DNA from: Streptomyces sp. NBC_00353
Lineage (GTDB): Bacteria > Actinomycetota > Actinomycetes > Streptomycetales > Streptomycetaceae
Assembly (NCBI RefSeq): GCF_036108815.1
Contig: NZ_CP107985.1
Location: forward strand, 7,933,501-7,997,500
Direction of reading: 5' to 3'
DNA length: 64,000 bases
Shown: in pieces, positions 25,742 to 34,098 of the stretch
Numbering within the stretch: the stretch's first letter is position 1
Layout of the letters: every line of letters begins with the position of its first letter
Position numbers and translations under genes: made by a program
Notes under the pieces: model-generated
Seen by the model: only the letters and a program-made list of their open reading frames with translations
What the model was told of the DNA's origin: nothing
Database searches by the model: none

Positions 25742-26977
25742 TCACGCGGACATCGGCGGCCTTTCCCGGCCGATCGCGTCGAGCAGCAACTTCGCGGCCA
25801 CCGTCGCCCCGTCGGTGCGGATCGTGCCGGCCACGGCGGTCGCTCGGGCGCGGGACTCAGGTGTCAGGGCCGTCTTGAGCGCGGCGGACAAGGACTCGGT
25901 GGTCGGGGTCGGACCGTCGTGTGCCGCGCCGATGCCCAGGTCGGCCACCCGGCCGGCCCAGTACGGCTGGTCCGCCGACTGAGGTACCACCACCTGCGGT
26001 GCGCCGGCCCGGGCGGCCGTCGTCGTCGTGCCCGCGCCGCCGTGGTGCACGACGGCGGCCACCCGGCCGAACAGTGCCTGCTGGTTGACCTCGCCGACGA
26101 CGAAGCAGTCGTCCAGGTCGTCGATCAGGGCCAGGTCGGCCCAGCCGCGGGAGGTGAGTACGCGGCAACCCTGTGCGCGGACGGCCTCGATGGCCACCTG
26201 GGCGACGTCCTTCGAGGCGCGCATGGGCATGCTGCCGAAGCCCACATACACCGGTGGTTCGCCGGCCTGCAGGAACGCTTCCAGGTCGTCCGGGAGCGGG
26301 CGTTCGTCCGGCAGGATCCACGCGCCGGTCTGCACGACGTCGAGGTCCGGCGTCTTCTGCCACGGGTCCAGGGTCGGGTCCGTCGCCAGCCACGGCCGGT
26401 CGCCGATGACGTAGTCGCGGACGTTGTCCACCGGGGGCAGGCCGATCGACGCCCGGTTGACGTTGAGCGCCTCACCGAACAGTGCGTCGATGCTCTCGGC
26501 GTCGAGGTCCCACAGCACCCGGTTGTCGGTCACGTCCGGCGGGAACGGCCGGCCCGGATAGGCCAGCGGCGGGTGGTGCGGCGACGGCAGGGTGAGCTGC
26601 TGGAAGGTCACGGACACGGAGCGGATGCCCAGTTTCTCGGCCACCGACCGCGCGCCGGCCGCGGCCGGCATCATGCCGGTCGCCACCAGCGCATCACATC
26701 CCTCGGCCGCCGTGGTGACCGCGGCGAACTGACTGGCGATCAACTCGGCCGCGCGGCGGGGCAGGTCCGCCGACGACGGCGCCGCCGTCGTCAGCGCGCG
26801 CGCCGACTGGCCGACGGGCACCATCGGCACGCCGACACCGGCCAGCCGCTGCGCGAAGTCCTCGTCCGGCGGCGCGCACACCCGCACCTCCGCGCCGAGT
26901 GCCCGCAACTGCACCGCGAGTCCCACCAGCGGCTCGACATCCCCACGCGAGCCATACGTAGACAACAACACACGCAC
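25742..26977 (-). CDS. rgt: MGT-type glycosyltransferase, likely rifamycin-inactivating
   Basis: A 411-residue UDP-sugar glycosyltransferase of the GT1 antibiotic-modifying group. The N-terminal acceptor domain begins VRVLLSTYGSRGDVEPLVGL. The donor-binding C-terminal domain has VYVGFGSMP, the histidine/glycine signature VAAVVHHGGAGTTTTAARAG and PQSADQPYWAGRVADLG. Many family members glycosylate macrolides. The 19-bp rifamycin-associated element in front and helR behind make rifamycin the best-supported acceptor, as for the known Rgt enzymes. Start GTG 26977; GGGAGAG lies about nine bases upstream. Confidence 0.8.
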   Translation of the reverse strand: MRVLLSTYGSRGDVEPLVGLAVQLRALGAEVRVCAPPDEDFAQRLAGVGVPMVPVGQSARALTTAAPSSADLPRRAAELIASQFAAVTTAAEGCDALVATGMMPAAAGARSVAEKLGIRSVSVTFQQLTLPSPHHPPLAYPGRPFPPDVTDNRVLWDLDAESIDALFGEALNVNRASIGLPPVDNVRDYVIGDRPWLATDPTLDPWQKTPDLDVVQTGAWILPDERPLPDDLEAFLQAGEPPVYVGFGSMPMRASKDVAQVAIEAVRAQGCRVLTSRGWADLALIDDLDDCFVVGEVNQQALFGRVAAVVHHGGAGTTTTAARAGAPQVVVPQSADQPYWAGRVADLGIGAAHDGPTPTTESLSAALKTALTPESRARATAVAGTIRTDGATVAAKLLLDAIGRERPPMSA

Positions 26978-27037
26978 TCCGTGACTCTCCCATTTCCGTC
27001 GGGTCCGGCTTCGGCCGCCGATTCTGCGGCATGACCC

Positions 27038-27056
27038 GGGTCTTGCCGCAAGGCCC
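27038..27056 (-). promoter_or_regulatory. Rifamycin-associated element (RAE)
   Basis: A 19-bp imperfect inverted repeat: GGGTCTTGC, one central C, GCAAGGCCC (one mismatch between arms). It matches the 19-bp element known upstream of Streptomyces rifamycin-resistance genes. On the minus strand TATAGC (27069-27064) lies seven bases upstream, so the element should fall at about +1 to +19 of the rgt-helR transcript. Confidence 0.8.
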
Positions 27057-27252
27057 CCCATGCGCTATAAGTTGAGAGTGGAAAGGAGTGGGTACTCCCC
27101 TTTCCCTCTTCGTCTTTCCCCTTGTCCGTCCGCTGCGGACGGACAACCTCCTCGAGAAGCGGTGCCTCGCCGCGTAGGACACTGTCGGCCCAGGGGAATC
27201 TCCCGTCGGCCCACGGATGCAGCCGCGGAACGAGAAGTTCTTCACCCTCCTG

Positions 27253-27296
27253 ACGAGCCACCGGCGACCGGTTGTTCACGAGCCACCGGCGGCCGG
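27253..27296. repeat. Short direct repeat
   Basis: Two 19-base copies at 27253-27271 and 27278-27296, 25 bases start to start, differing at one base (A or G near the end). No function is evident. Confidence 0.6.
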
Positions 27297-27684
27297 CGAT
27301 CAGTCCGAGGCTGGCCGCCCGTCCGGTGGATGCCCACGACCCGGGCCATGAAGCGGTCGGCGGTACGCCCCAAGGGTGGTCCCGTAATCCCCGGCGGGCG
27401 CCTACGGCACCGCCCTCGGTCGCTCAGACGCGCGACGGTGCGCGAACCGGTGAATCGCGGACTCGCCCGGCACGACGCGCCGGAGACAGCCCTGCGGGAG
27501 CCTAGGGTCGCTCGCATGACGACCCTCGACCTGGCAGCCCGCGGCCGACGCATCGAGTTGAAATCGGCCGCGACCGTGGTACCTCGGCCGACCCGCAGCA
27601 CGCCCTTTCCGGTGCCCGGAAGCCGCCCCGGCGCCCGATAGGTGCCGGAAAACCAGCGCTTCGCACCGGAGAACCCGGAGAAAG

Positions 27685-27717
27685 AATGAGACGATGATGT
27701 CTCATTTGGGTTATGGT
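27685..27717 (+). promoter_or_regulatory. Operator and leaderless promoter of tetR-MFS
   Basis: A perfect 8-base inverted repeat, AATGAGAC / GTCTCATT with a 6-base spacer (27685-27706), fits a TetR operator. TATGGT (27712-27717) lies six bases before ATG 27724, fitting a leaderless start. A bound repressor would cover the -35 region. Confidence 0.6.
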
Positions 27718-27723
27718 CGTCTC

Positions 27724-28275
27724 ATGACTGTCGACCGTGAGCAGGTGCTGCGCAGCGCCGCGGCTCTGCTGACCCGTAAATCGACCGCCACCATGGATGA
27801 GGTCGCCAAGGCCGCGGGCATCGGACGCGCCACCCTGCACCGGCACTTCGCCGGACGGGACGCCCTGGTCAGAGCGTTGGAGAACCTGGGGATCCAGGAA
27901 TTCGAAGCGGCTCTCGACGCCGCCGCGCTCGACGAGGGCTCCTCGGAGCAGGCGCTGCGCCGGCTGATCGCGGCTGTCGAGCCGAGCGCCGGACTGCTGT
28001 CCTTCCTCGTCACCGAGAACCAGCTCTTCGAGGGCGACGAGATGAATGAGGGCTGGAACCGGCTGGACGCGCGGGTCTCCGCCTTCTTCCGGCGGGGACA
28101 GGAGCGCGGCGAGATCCGGATCGACCTGACCCCCGCCTGGCTGACCGAGGCCCTGTACGGGCTCGTCTCCACCGGCGCCTGGGCCGTCCAGGCGGGCCGG
28201 GTCGCCGGACAGGACTTCCAGTACATGATCGTCGAGTTGTTGCTCGGCGGAGCACGCCGGAGCGTGGAGCAATGA
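27724..28275 (+). CDS. TetR-family regulator
   Basis: A 183-residue TetR repressor. The N-terminal HTH is MDEVAKAAGIGRATLHRHFAGRDALVRAL (roughly residues 19-47), followed by an all-helical ligand domain. ATG 27724; the promoter suggests a leaderless message. Its TGA overlaps the MFS start by four bases (ATGA), so the regulator and exporter are co-translated, the usual layout of a drug-efflux unit induced by its substrate. The palindrome upstream is the probable operator. Confidence 0.9.
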   Translation: MTVDREQVLRSAAALLTRKSTATMDEVAKAAGIGRATLHRHFAGRDALVRALENLGIQEFEAALDAAALDEGSSEQALRRLIAAVEPSAGLLSFLVTENQLFEGDEMNEGWNRLDARVSAFFRRGQERGEIRIDLTPAWLTEALYGLVSTGAWAVQAGRVAGQDFQYMIVELLLGGARRSVEQ

Positions 28276-29816
28276 CCAGCATCGAACAGCACGCGGAGAC
28301 CTCGGACGAGCTGCGCCGCCCCGGACGGTGGATCGCGCTCGCCGTGCTCGTCCTCGCCGTGCTGCTGGTGGCCATCGACGCCACGGTCCTGGGCCTTGCG
28401 ACGCCGTTCCTCACCGAGGATCTCGAGCCGACCGGCACCCAGCTGCTCTGGATCGGCGACGTCTACTCGTTCGTCATCGCCGGGCTCCTGGTCTCCATGG
28501 GCAGCCTCGGCGACCGCATCGGCCGCAAGAAGCTGTTGCTGAGCGGCGCCATCGCGTTCGGCGCGGTCTCCGTGCTCAACGCGTACGCGAACAGCCCCGA
28601 GATGATGATCCTGGCGCGGGCGCTGCTCGGCGTCGCGGGCGCCACCTTGATGCCGTCCACCCTCGCCCTGATCCGCAACCTCTTCAACGACCCGCGCGAG
28701 CGCTCGCTGGCCATCGGCATCTGGGGCGCCATGGCCTCCGCGGGCGCGGCCGTCGGCCCGGTCGTCGGCGGGTTCCTGCTGGAGCACTTCTGGTGGGGGT
28801 CGGTCTTCCTGATCAATCTGCCGGTGATGGCGGTCCTCGTGGTCGTCGGCGTCCGGATGATCCCCGAGTCGAAGAACCCGGCCCCGGGCCCCTGGGACCT
28901 GATGAGTGTCGCGCTCTCCCTGGTCGGCATGATCGGTGTCGTGTACGCCATCAAGGATCTGGCCGCGCACGGGGCGAGCTGGGAGGTCGCCGTCGCCGGC
29001 ATCGGCGGTGCGGCCGCGCTCTGGTGGTTCGTACGCAGGCAGCTCAAGCTGCCGGATCCGCTGCTGGACATGCGGCTGTTCCACCACCGGGGTTTCTCGG
29101 GCGCCGTCCTCGCCGATCTGCTGACCATCCTCGGCCTGTCCGGGCTGGTCTTCTTCCTCTCCCAGTTCCTGCAACTGGTCCAGGGGCGCGGCCCGCTGGA
29201 GGCCGGACTCGCCGAGTTGCCGGCCGCCGTCGGCGCGGTGACCTGCGGTCTGATCGCCGGTCAGGCCGCCCGCCGGTTCACGGTCCGGTTCGTGGTGTCC
29301 GCCGGACTCGCGGCAGTCGGCGTCGCGCTCGCCGCCGTCACCTTCGTCCACCAGGAGACCGGCTATCCACTGATCGGCCTTCTGCTGCTGGTCGTCGGCA
29401 TCGGCGCGGGCTTCGCCTTCACCGTGACCTCCGACGTGATCCTCTCCAGCGTCCCGAAGGAGCACGCGGGCTCCGCGTCCGCGGTCTCCGAGACGGCGTA
29501 CGAACTCGGCGCGGCTCTCGGCATCGCCCTGCTCGGCTCCATCGTCACCGGCGTCTACCAGGACTTCGTCACCCCGCACGGTGTCCCGGCCGATGCCGCC
29601 GCGGCGGCCCATGAATCCCTGGGCGGCGCCGTCGAAGCGGCGCAGGGCATTCCGGCGGATCAGGCGCACGCACTGGTCTCGGCGGCACAGGACTCGTTCG
29701 TCGACGGGTTGCACATCGCCGCGGGCATCGGCGCGGCGGTTCTGATCGCGACGGCGGCCGCCGCCTGGTTCCTGCTGCGCGGCCAGGCGCTGGAGGAGGA
29801 GATCGAGCATCCGTAG
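28272..29816 (+). CDS. MFS drug exporter, DHA2 (14-segment) type
   Basis: A 514-residue membrane transporter. Motif A is GSLGDRIGRKKLLLSGA, the aspartate-bearing first helix is VLLVAIDATVLGLATPFL, and the antiporter motif C lies in AGAAVGPVVGGFLLEHFWWG. About 14 hydrophobic segments are visible. It should expel drugs or cationic compounds in exchange for protons, under control of the coupled TetR. The second half has a periplasm-side insert of about 60 residues between the last two helices. A strong hairpin follows the stop. Confidence 0.9.
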   Translation: MTSIEQHAETSDELRRPGRWIALAVLVLAVLLVAIDATVLGLATPFLTEDLEPTGTQLLWIGDVYSFVIAGLLVSMGSLGDRIGRKKLLLSGAIAFGAVSVLNAYANSPEMMILARALLGVAGATLMPSTLALIRNLFNDPRERSLAIGIWGAMASAGAAVGPVVGGFLLEHFWWGSVFLINLPVMAVLVVVGVRMIPESKNPAPGPWDLMSVALSLVGMIGVVYAIKDLAAHGASWEVAVAGIGGAAALWWFVRRQLKLPDPLLDMRLFHHRGFSGAVLADLLTILGLSGLVFFLSQFLQLVQGRGPLEAGLAELPAAVGAVTCGLIAGQAARRFTVRFVVSAGLAAVGVALAAVTFVHQETGYPLIGLLLLVVGIGAGFAFTVTSDVILSSVPKEHAGSASAVSETAYELGAALGIALLGSIVTGVYQDFVTPHGVPADAAAAAHESLGGAVEAAQGIPADQAHALVSAAQDSFVDGLHIAAGIGAAVLIATAAAAWFLLRGQALEEEIEHP

Positions 29817-29869
29817 AGCCGCCCGCGAGCTGTCGCGCCTTCGGCCGTACGAGTGGTTGTGAGATACGG

Positions 29870-29904
29870 AAGGGCCCGTACCGCCAAGCGGGGTACGGGC
29901 CCTT
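29870..29904. terminator. Bidirectional terminator hairpin
   Basis: Perfect 13-base inverted repeat (29870-29882 and 29892-29904) with a 9-base loop, between the convergent MFS exporter and acyltransferase genes. Confidence 0.8.
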
Positions 29905-29928
29905 CGGACGTCCTGCGGATCGGCCGGA

Positions 29929-30600
29929 TCAGGCGGCCTTGGCCTTCGTCGCATACATGTCGACGTACTCCTGGCCGGAGAGCCGCATCACCTCGGCCAT
30001 CACGGAGTCCGTCACCGCCCGCAGCACGTAGCGGTCGCGGTCCATGCCCTCGTAGCGGGAGAACTCCATCGGCTCACCGAACCGGACCGTCACCTTGCCG
30101 GGCCTGGGGAGTCCCGCACCGCCCGGCTGCAGCTTGTCCGTGCCGATCATCGCGAACGGCACCACCGGCGCGCCCGTCATCAGCGTCAGCCGTGCGATGC
30201 CCGTACGGCCCCGGTAGAGCCGCCCGTCGGGGGAGCGGGTGCCCTCCGGGTAGATGGCGAACGCCTTGCCCTGCTCCAGCACCCGATGGCCCGTCATCAG
30301 CGCCGCGACACCGCCGCGGCCGCCGTCCCGGTCCACCGGGATCATGCCGCAGCCGGTGAAGAACCAGGCCATCATCCGGCCCTTGAGCCCCTTGCCCGTC
30401 ACGTACTCGTCCTTGCCGATGTAGAACACCGGCCGGTCGCAGCAGATCGGCATGATCATCGAGTCGATGAACGTCAGATGGTTGCCCGCGAGGATCACCG
30501 GACCGTCTCCGGGGATGTTCTCCACGCCTTCCACCTGGGGGCGGAACATCAGGCGCAAGAGCGGTCCGAGCACTGCCTTGATGAGTGCGTGTCGGGACAA
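29929..30600 (-). CDS. Lysophospholipid acyltransferase (PlsC-like)
   Basis: A 223-residue 1-acyl-glycerol-3-phosphate acyltransferase-family protein for membrane phospholipid synthesis. The catalytic H-x4-D motif is NHLTFID (around residues 49-55) and the glycerophosphate-binding motif is YPEGTRSPDG; VVPFAMIGT is the usual fourth block. TTG 30600 is chosen because GGAGGAA lies just upstream with three spacer bases and the reading SRHALIKAVLGPLLRLMF gives the expected N-terminal amphipathic helix. It is divergent from the glycerophosphodiesterase gene, which is also phospholipid-related. Confidence 0.88.
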   Translation of the reverse strand: MSRHALIKAVLGPLLRLMFRPQVEGVENIPGDGPVILAGNHLTFIDSMIMPICCDRPVFYIGKDEYVTGKGLKGRMMAWFFTGCGMIPVDRDGGRGGVAALMTGHRVLEQGKAFAIYPEGTRSPDGRLYRGRTGIARLTLMTGAPVVPFAMIGTDKLQPGGAGLPRPGKVTVRFGEPMEFSRYEGMDRDRYVLRAVTDSVMAEVMRLSGQEYVDMYATKAKAA

Positions 30601-30835
30601 CGGTTCCTCCGGTGTAGTGGCCAGGGCCGGCCGAGGCGCGGGATCGTGACGGTATATGCAGGTGAGGACGATACTCGCGGGTACTCGCTGATCGCACATC
30701 GGGTTCATCGAGTGGATACGCAGTGTTGACGTGTGTTTCCGCCATGTTCGTCCACGGGCTGCCGTGCGGATGGTGCAGTTCCCTACGATCGGGCCTCGCT
30801 CGACGGTGCCACACATCACATGCGAGGGAGCAGTC

Positions 30836-32011
30836 ATGACAGAGCGTGCGCAGGCGAACCCCGGTCGGCGGACCGTACTGGGAGCGGGAGCGGCCGTACT
30901 GGGCGCGGCCGCCCTCGGACTGCCGGGCACGGCGAACGCCGCCGAGAACACGCCAGGGCCCGCCGACGGACGGTCCGGCGGCCACGGTCACCGGCTGGAC
31001 CTGCCGGTGCCGACCGTCATCGGGCACCGCGGTACCAGCGGCTACCGCCCCGAGCACACCCTCGGCTCGTACCAGCTGGCGCTCGACATGGGTGCGCACA
31101 TCATCGAGCAGGACCTGGTACCCACCAAGGACGGCCACCTTGTCTGCCGTCACGAGAACGACATCACCGCCACCACCGATGTCTCCGCCCACCCCGAGTT
31201 CGCGAGCCGCAGGACGACGAAGACTGTCGACGGGGTCTCCCTCACCGGCTGGTTCACCGAGGACTTCACCCTCGCCGAGCTGAAGACGCTCCGCGCCAAG
31301 GAGCGCATCCCCGGCAACCGCCAGAAGAACACGCTCTACGACGGCCGCTGGGAGGTCCCCACCTTCGAAGAAGTGCTCCAGTGGGCCGACCGTGAGGGCC
31401 GCAGGCGCGGGAAGCAGGTCTGGCTGTACGTCGAGACCAAGCACCCCACCTACTTCCGCGGCCTCGGCCTCGGCCTGGAGGAGCCGCTTGCCAAGCTGCT
31501 GCGCCGCTACGACCGCCACCGCAAGCAGTCGCCGCTCATACTCCAGTCCTTCGAGCCCACCAGCATCCAGCGGCTGTCGAAGCTCGTCGCCACCCCGCGT
31601 GTCGTCCTGCTCTCCGGCGCGGGATCGAAGCCCTGGGACTTCGTGGCGACCGGTGACCCGCGCACCGTCGACGATCTCGTGAAGCCCTCCGGGCTGACGT
31701 GGCTGGCGTCGTTCGCGCAGGGCATCGGCCCCACCCTGGACCTGATCATCCCCAAGGACGCGTCGGGCCGGCTCACCACGCCGACCACCCTGGTGAAGGA
31801 CGCGCACGCGCAGGGCCTGATCCTGCACCCATACACCATGCGCAACGAGAACAGCTTCCTGCCCGCCGACTTCCGGCGCGGTACGGACCCCAACGCGTAC
31901 GGCGACGCATTCGGCGCGTTCCGGACGTACTTCGCGACAGGCATTGACGGGATCTTCTCCGACAACCCGGACACGGCTCTGCTTGCCGCGGCCGACTTCG
32001 CCGGGAACTGA
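30836..32011 (+). CDS. Tat-exported glycerophosphodiester phosphodiesterase
   Basis: A 391-residue secreted enzyme that hydrolyses glycerophosphodiesters to glycerol-3-phosphate and an alcohol, supplying phosphate. A Tat signal (GRRTVLGAGAAVLGAAALGL) ends near ANAAEN. The catalytic core has IGHRGTSGYRPEHTLGSY, with the acid-base histidine, then EQDLVPTKDGHLVCRHE and a C-terminal FATGIDGIFSDNPDTA. Length matches the long GlpQ type. ATG 30836 follows GAGGGAG. It is divergent from the PlsC-like gene. Confidence 0.93.
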   Translation: MTERAQANPGRRTVLGAGAAVLGAAALGLPGTANAAENTPGPADGRSGGHGHRLDLPVPTVIGHRGTSGYRPEHTLGSYQLALDMGAHIIEQDLVPTKDGHLVCRHENDITATTDVSAHPEFASRRTTKTVDGVSLTGWFTEDFTLAELKTLRAKERIPGNRQKNTLYDGRWEVPTFEEVLQWADREGRRRGKQVWLYVETKHPTYFRGLGLGLEEPLAKLLRRYDRHRKQSPLILQSFEPTSIQRLSKLVATPRVVLLSGAGSKPWDFVATGDPRTVDDLVKPSGLTWLASFAQGIGPTLDLIIPKDASGRLTTPTTLVKDAHAQGLILHPYTMRNENSFLPADFRRGTDPNAYGDAFGAFRTYFATGIDGIFSDNPDTALLAAADFAGN

Positions 32012-32109
32012 CACCGCCGCCCACGTCAGCACCCGGCCGGGCATGCCCCGGTCGGGTGGTGCGTCCCGCGGACGGCAACCGCCCTGCGCCGGTCCACGTC
32101 GGGTGGGGT

Positions 32110-32658
32110 ATGACGCTTCTCGCAGACGCCGCCGCCCAGGCTCCCGCGGCCGTGGTCCACGCCCTGTACCCCCTCGTCAGCGCCGAGGCGACGGCCGAGG
32201 CGAGCGACGCGGCGGCAGGCGCGGCCGTCGAACCCGCCGATCTCGAACAGGCTGTCTGGCTGCGGCTGCTGGAGCTGCTCGCGGATCAGCGGCCGCCGGC
32301 GGACCCGGCGCGCTGGGTCCGCGACACCGTACGGGCGGAGGTGCGCCGCGCCCGCCGTACCGCCCGGCGCGAACGTCCGTACGCCGATGAGACCACCGCG
32401 GATCCAGCCCGCTGCCCCGAGCGGTCGGCGGTCGGCGCCGACGAACGCAGGGCGCTGCACGCCGCGGTGGGGCGGTTGCCCGGCCGGTGCGCCGGGCTGC
32501 TCGCCGCGATGCTCGCTCCGGGCGACCCCACCTACCGGGAGATCGCAGGGAAGTTGGGTATGTCACAAGGCAGTTTGGGTCCGATCCGTTCCCGATGCCT
32601 TGGATGTCTGCGCAGAATGCTCGCGGTGGAGGTTGTCGTTCCTGAACTGCGGGGATAG
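32110..32658 (+). CDS. Sigma-factor-like protein (region 4 type)
   Basis: A 182-residue protein with an alanine-rich N-terminus, a basic middle (DTVRAEVRRARRTARRERP) and a C-terminal helix-turn-helix resembling sigma region 4 (CAGLLAAMLAPGDPTYREIAGKLGMSQGSLGPIRSRCLGCLRR). Region 2 is weak (LEQAVWLRLLELLADQ may be the remnant), so it is an atypical ECF sigma factor or a related regulator. ATG 32110 is preferred; an in-frame GTG at 32056 would extend it by 18 residues. No anti-sigma gene is adjacent. Confidence 0.72.
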   Translation: MTLLADAAAQAPAAVVHALYPLVSAEATAEASDAAAGAAVEPADLEQAVWLRLLELLADQRPPADPARWVRDTVRAEVRRARRTARRERPYADETTADPARCPERSAVGADERRALHAAVGRLPGRCAGLLAAMLAPGDPTYREIAGKLGMSQGSLGPIRSRCLGCLRRMLAVEVVVPELRG

Positions 32659-32705
32659 GAGCTGTTAGGCAACCGGCGGATCAGGTGAGCGGGAGGCATG
32701 CACAC

Positions 32706-33209
32706 ATGGGCATGAGTGTGATCATCTCGGCGGCGACGACAGACGACGCCGAACAGATCTTGAAGCTTCAGTACCTCTGCTTTCAGAGCGAGGCGGAGCT
32801 GTACGGGAACTACCGGATCGACCCGCTTGTGCAGACCCTCGAATCGGTCCGCGACGAACTGACCGCGAACCTGGTGTTCGTGGCACGGCTCGGGGACGAA
32901 GTCGTCGGCGCGGTACGCGGATCCACCGATCCGGACGGCACCGGACAGATAGCCAAGCTCTGCGTCCACCCCCGGCTCCAGGGGCACGGGCTCGGCGCCC
33001 GGCTGCTGCGGGCCGCGGAGTCCGCACTTGCGGACGAGCAGTCGGCCACCCGCTTCCGGCTGCAGACCGGGCACCGCAGCGAGACCAATCTCCGGCTCTA
33101 CCGGCGGGCGGGTTACGCACCCGTGGGCAACACCACCGGTCAGGACGGCGTCCGGCTCATCCAGCTGGAGAAGGACGTCGCCGCGCCGGCCTACGTCGCC
33201 AGCGCCTGA
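32706..33209 (+). CDS. GNAT-family N-acetyltransferase
   Basis: A 167-residue GNAT protein. AKLCVHPRLQGHGLGARLL carries the acetyl-CoA-binding V-x4-Q/R-G-x-G/A signature, and SETNLRLYRRAGYAPVG is the usual C-terminal block. Substrate unknown. GGGAGG lies nine bases before ATG 32706; ATG 32712 is a nearby alternative. It follows the sigma-like gene by 47 bases and could share its transcript. Confidence 0.88.
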   Translation: MGMSVIISAATTDDAEQILKLQYLCFQSEAELYGNYRIDPLVQTLESVRDELTANLVFVARLGDEVVGAVRGSTDPDGTGQIAKLCVHPRLQGHGLGARLLRAAESALADEQSATRFRLQTGHRSETNLRLYRRAGYAPVGNTTGQDGVRLIQLEKDVAAPAYVASA

Positions 33210-33227
33210 GCGGCGACGACGCGGACG

Positions 33228-33665
33228 TCACACGTTCTTGGCGCGACGCAGCCAGATCATCCCGGTGACCGGCAGGATCACCGGGATGAACAGGTAGTCC
33301 CTGCCCAGATACGACCAGACGGTGGCGTCCGCGAAGGCCGACGGCTCGACCAGAGTCCACGTACCGACGAGCAGCACGCCCGCGAGCTCGGCGGCACAGC
33401 ACACCAGCGCCGTCCTGCGGGCCTTCTCGCCGCCGCGGACCAGCGAGTACGTGATGAAGCCGTACACCAGGGCGGCGACGGCCGACAGCACGTAGGCGAG
33501 CGGCGCCCTGCCGAAGTCCAGGATCATCTGGACGATCGAGCGGGAGGCGGCCGCGACGGTGAACACCCCGTAGAACCAGACGAGTACGCGGCCGGGGCCC
33601 GTCCCCAGCTCGAACCGGGCCTTCTGCCCGGGTGCGGAACCGGGGGTGGTGTCGGTCTCGGTCAC
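33228..33665 (-). CDS. Integral membrane protein of unknown function
   Basis: A 145-residue protein with about four hydrophobic segments (VLVWFYGVFTVAAASRSIV, YVLSAVAALVYGFITYSLV, ALVCCAAELAGVLLVGTW and YLFIPVILPVTGMIWL), a short polar N-terminus and a basic C-terminus (LRRAKNV). No family is firmly recognised. GTG 33665 starts two bases after the stop of the upstream membrane-protein gene, so the two are one operon and perhaps one complex. Confidence 0.75.
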   Translation of the reverse strand: MTETDTTPGSAPGQKARFELGTGPGRVLVWFYGVFTVAAASRSIVQMILDFGRAPLAYVLSAVAALVYGFITYSLVRGGEKARRTALVCCAAELAGVLLVGTWTLVEPSAFADATVWSYLGRDYLFIPVILPVTGMIWLRRAKNV

Positions 33666-33667
33666 GG

Positions 33668-34027
33668 TCAGCTTCCCCAGATGTCGTAGAGCCGTACTTG
33701 CAGAACGGCCAGCACGACCGCGCCCGCCGACACCGTGACCGAACCCCATCGGGTCCGCTCGGTCAGCGACAGGAAACCTGCTGCCGGCACGGCGGCAAAC
33801 GCCCCGATCAGATAGCAGATGAAGATCGTCATGCCCTGGTCCGGCCGCTCGCCCCTGGCGAGCTGCACGATCCCCACCACCAGCTGAGCCAGCGCCAGCA
33901 GCGACACCACGGCCATTCCGATGAAGTGCCAGTCCTTGGTCGGCTGGTCCCGGTAGGCGGCGAAACCGCACCAGGCGGCGAGGGCGAGCGCGGTCACGGA
34001 GACCGCGACCGTCAGGGCGTCAAGCAT
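33668..34027 (-). CDS. Integral membrane protein of unknown function
   Basis: A 119-residue protein with four hydrophobic segments (LTVAVSVTALALAAWCGFAA, GMAVVSLLALAQLVVGIV, MTIFICYLIGAFAAVPAA and VTVSAGAVVLAVLQVRLY). It is not recognised beyond that. It is the first gene of a two-gene minus-strand unit with the 145-residue membrane protein, and is divergent from the HAD hydrolase gene (71 bases between starts). Confidence 0.75.
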   Translation of the reverse strand: MLDALTVAVSVTALALAAWCGFAAYRDQPTKDWHFIGMAVVSLLALAQLVVGIVQLARGERPDQGMTIFICYLIGAFAAVPAAGFLSLTERTRWGSVTVSAGAVVLAVLQVRLYDIWGS

Positions 34028-34098
34028 GAGCCGAGGGTATTACGGACCAAAAGGCCCCCTGCGTGCGCCCCCGTACCCGGGCGCTAGGGTCGGCGAAC

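Larger units (their letters stand above)
26978..27723. other. 746-base intergenic region between rgt and the TetR gene
   Basis: The left end holds the rgt leader, the rifamycin-associated element and a -10 box. At 27253-27271 and 27278-27296 there are 19-base direct repeats with one mismatch. On the minus strand 27250-27360 reads as a short coding-like stretch (MARVVGIHRTGGQP) ending soon after, possibly a remnant. The right end holds the tetR operator and promoter. No intact gene is seen. Confidence 0.5.

Noticed and set aside
27060..27641. 193-residue plus-strand open frame
   Set aside because: Arginine/proline/serine-rich composition, no family features and no ribosome site. It reads as a chance frame in GC-rich DNA.
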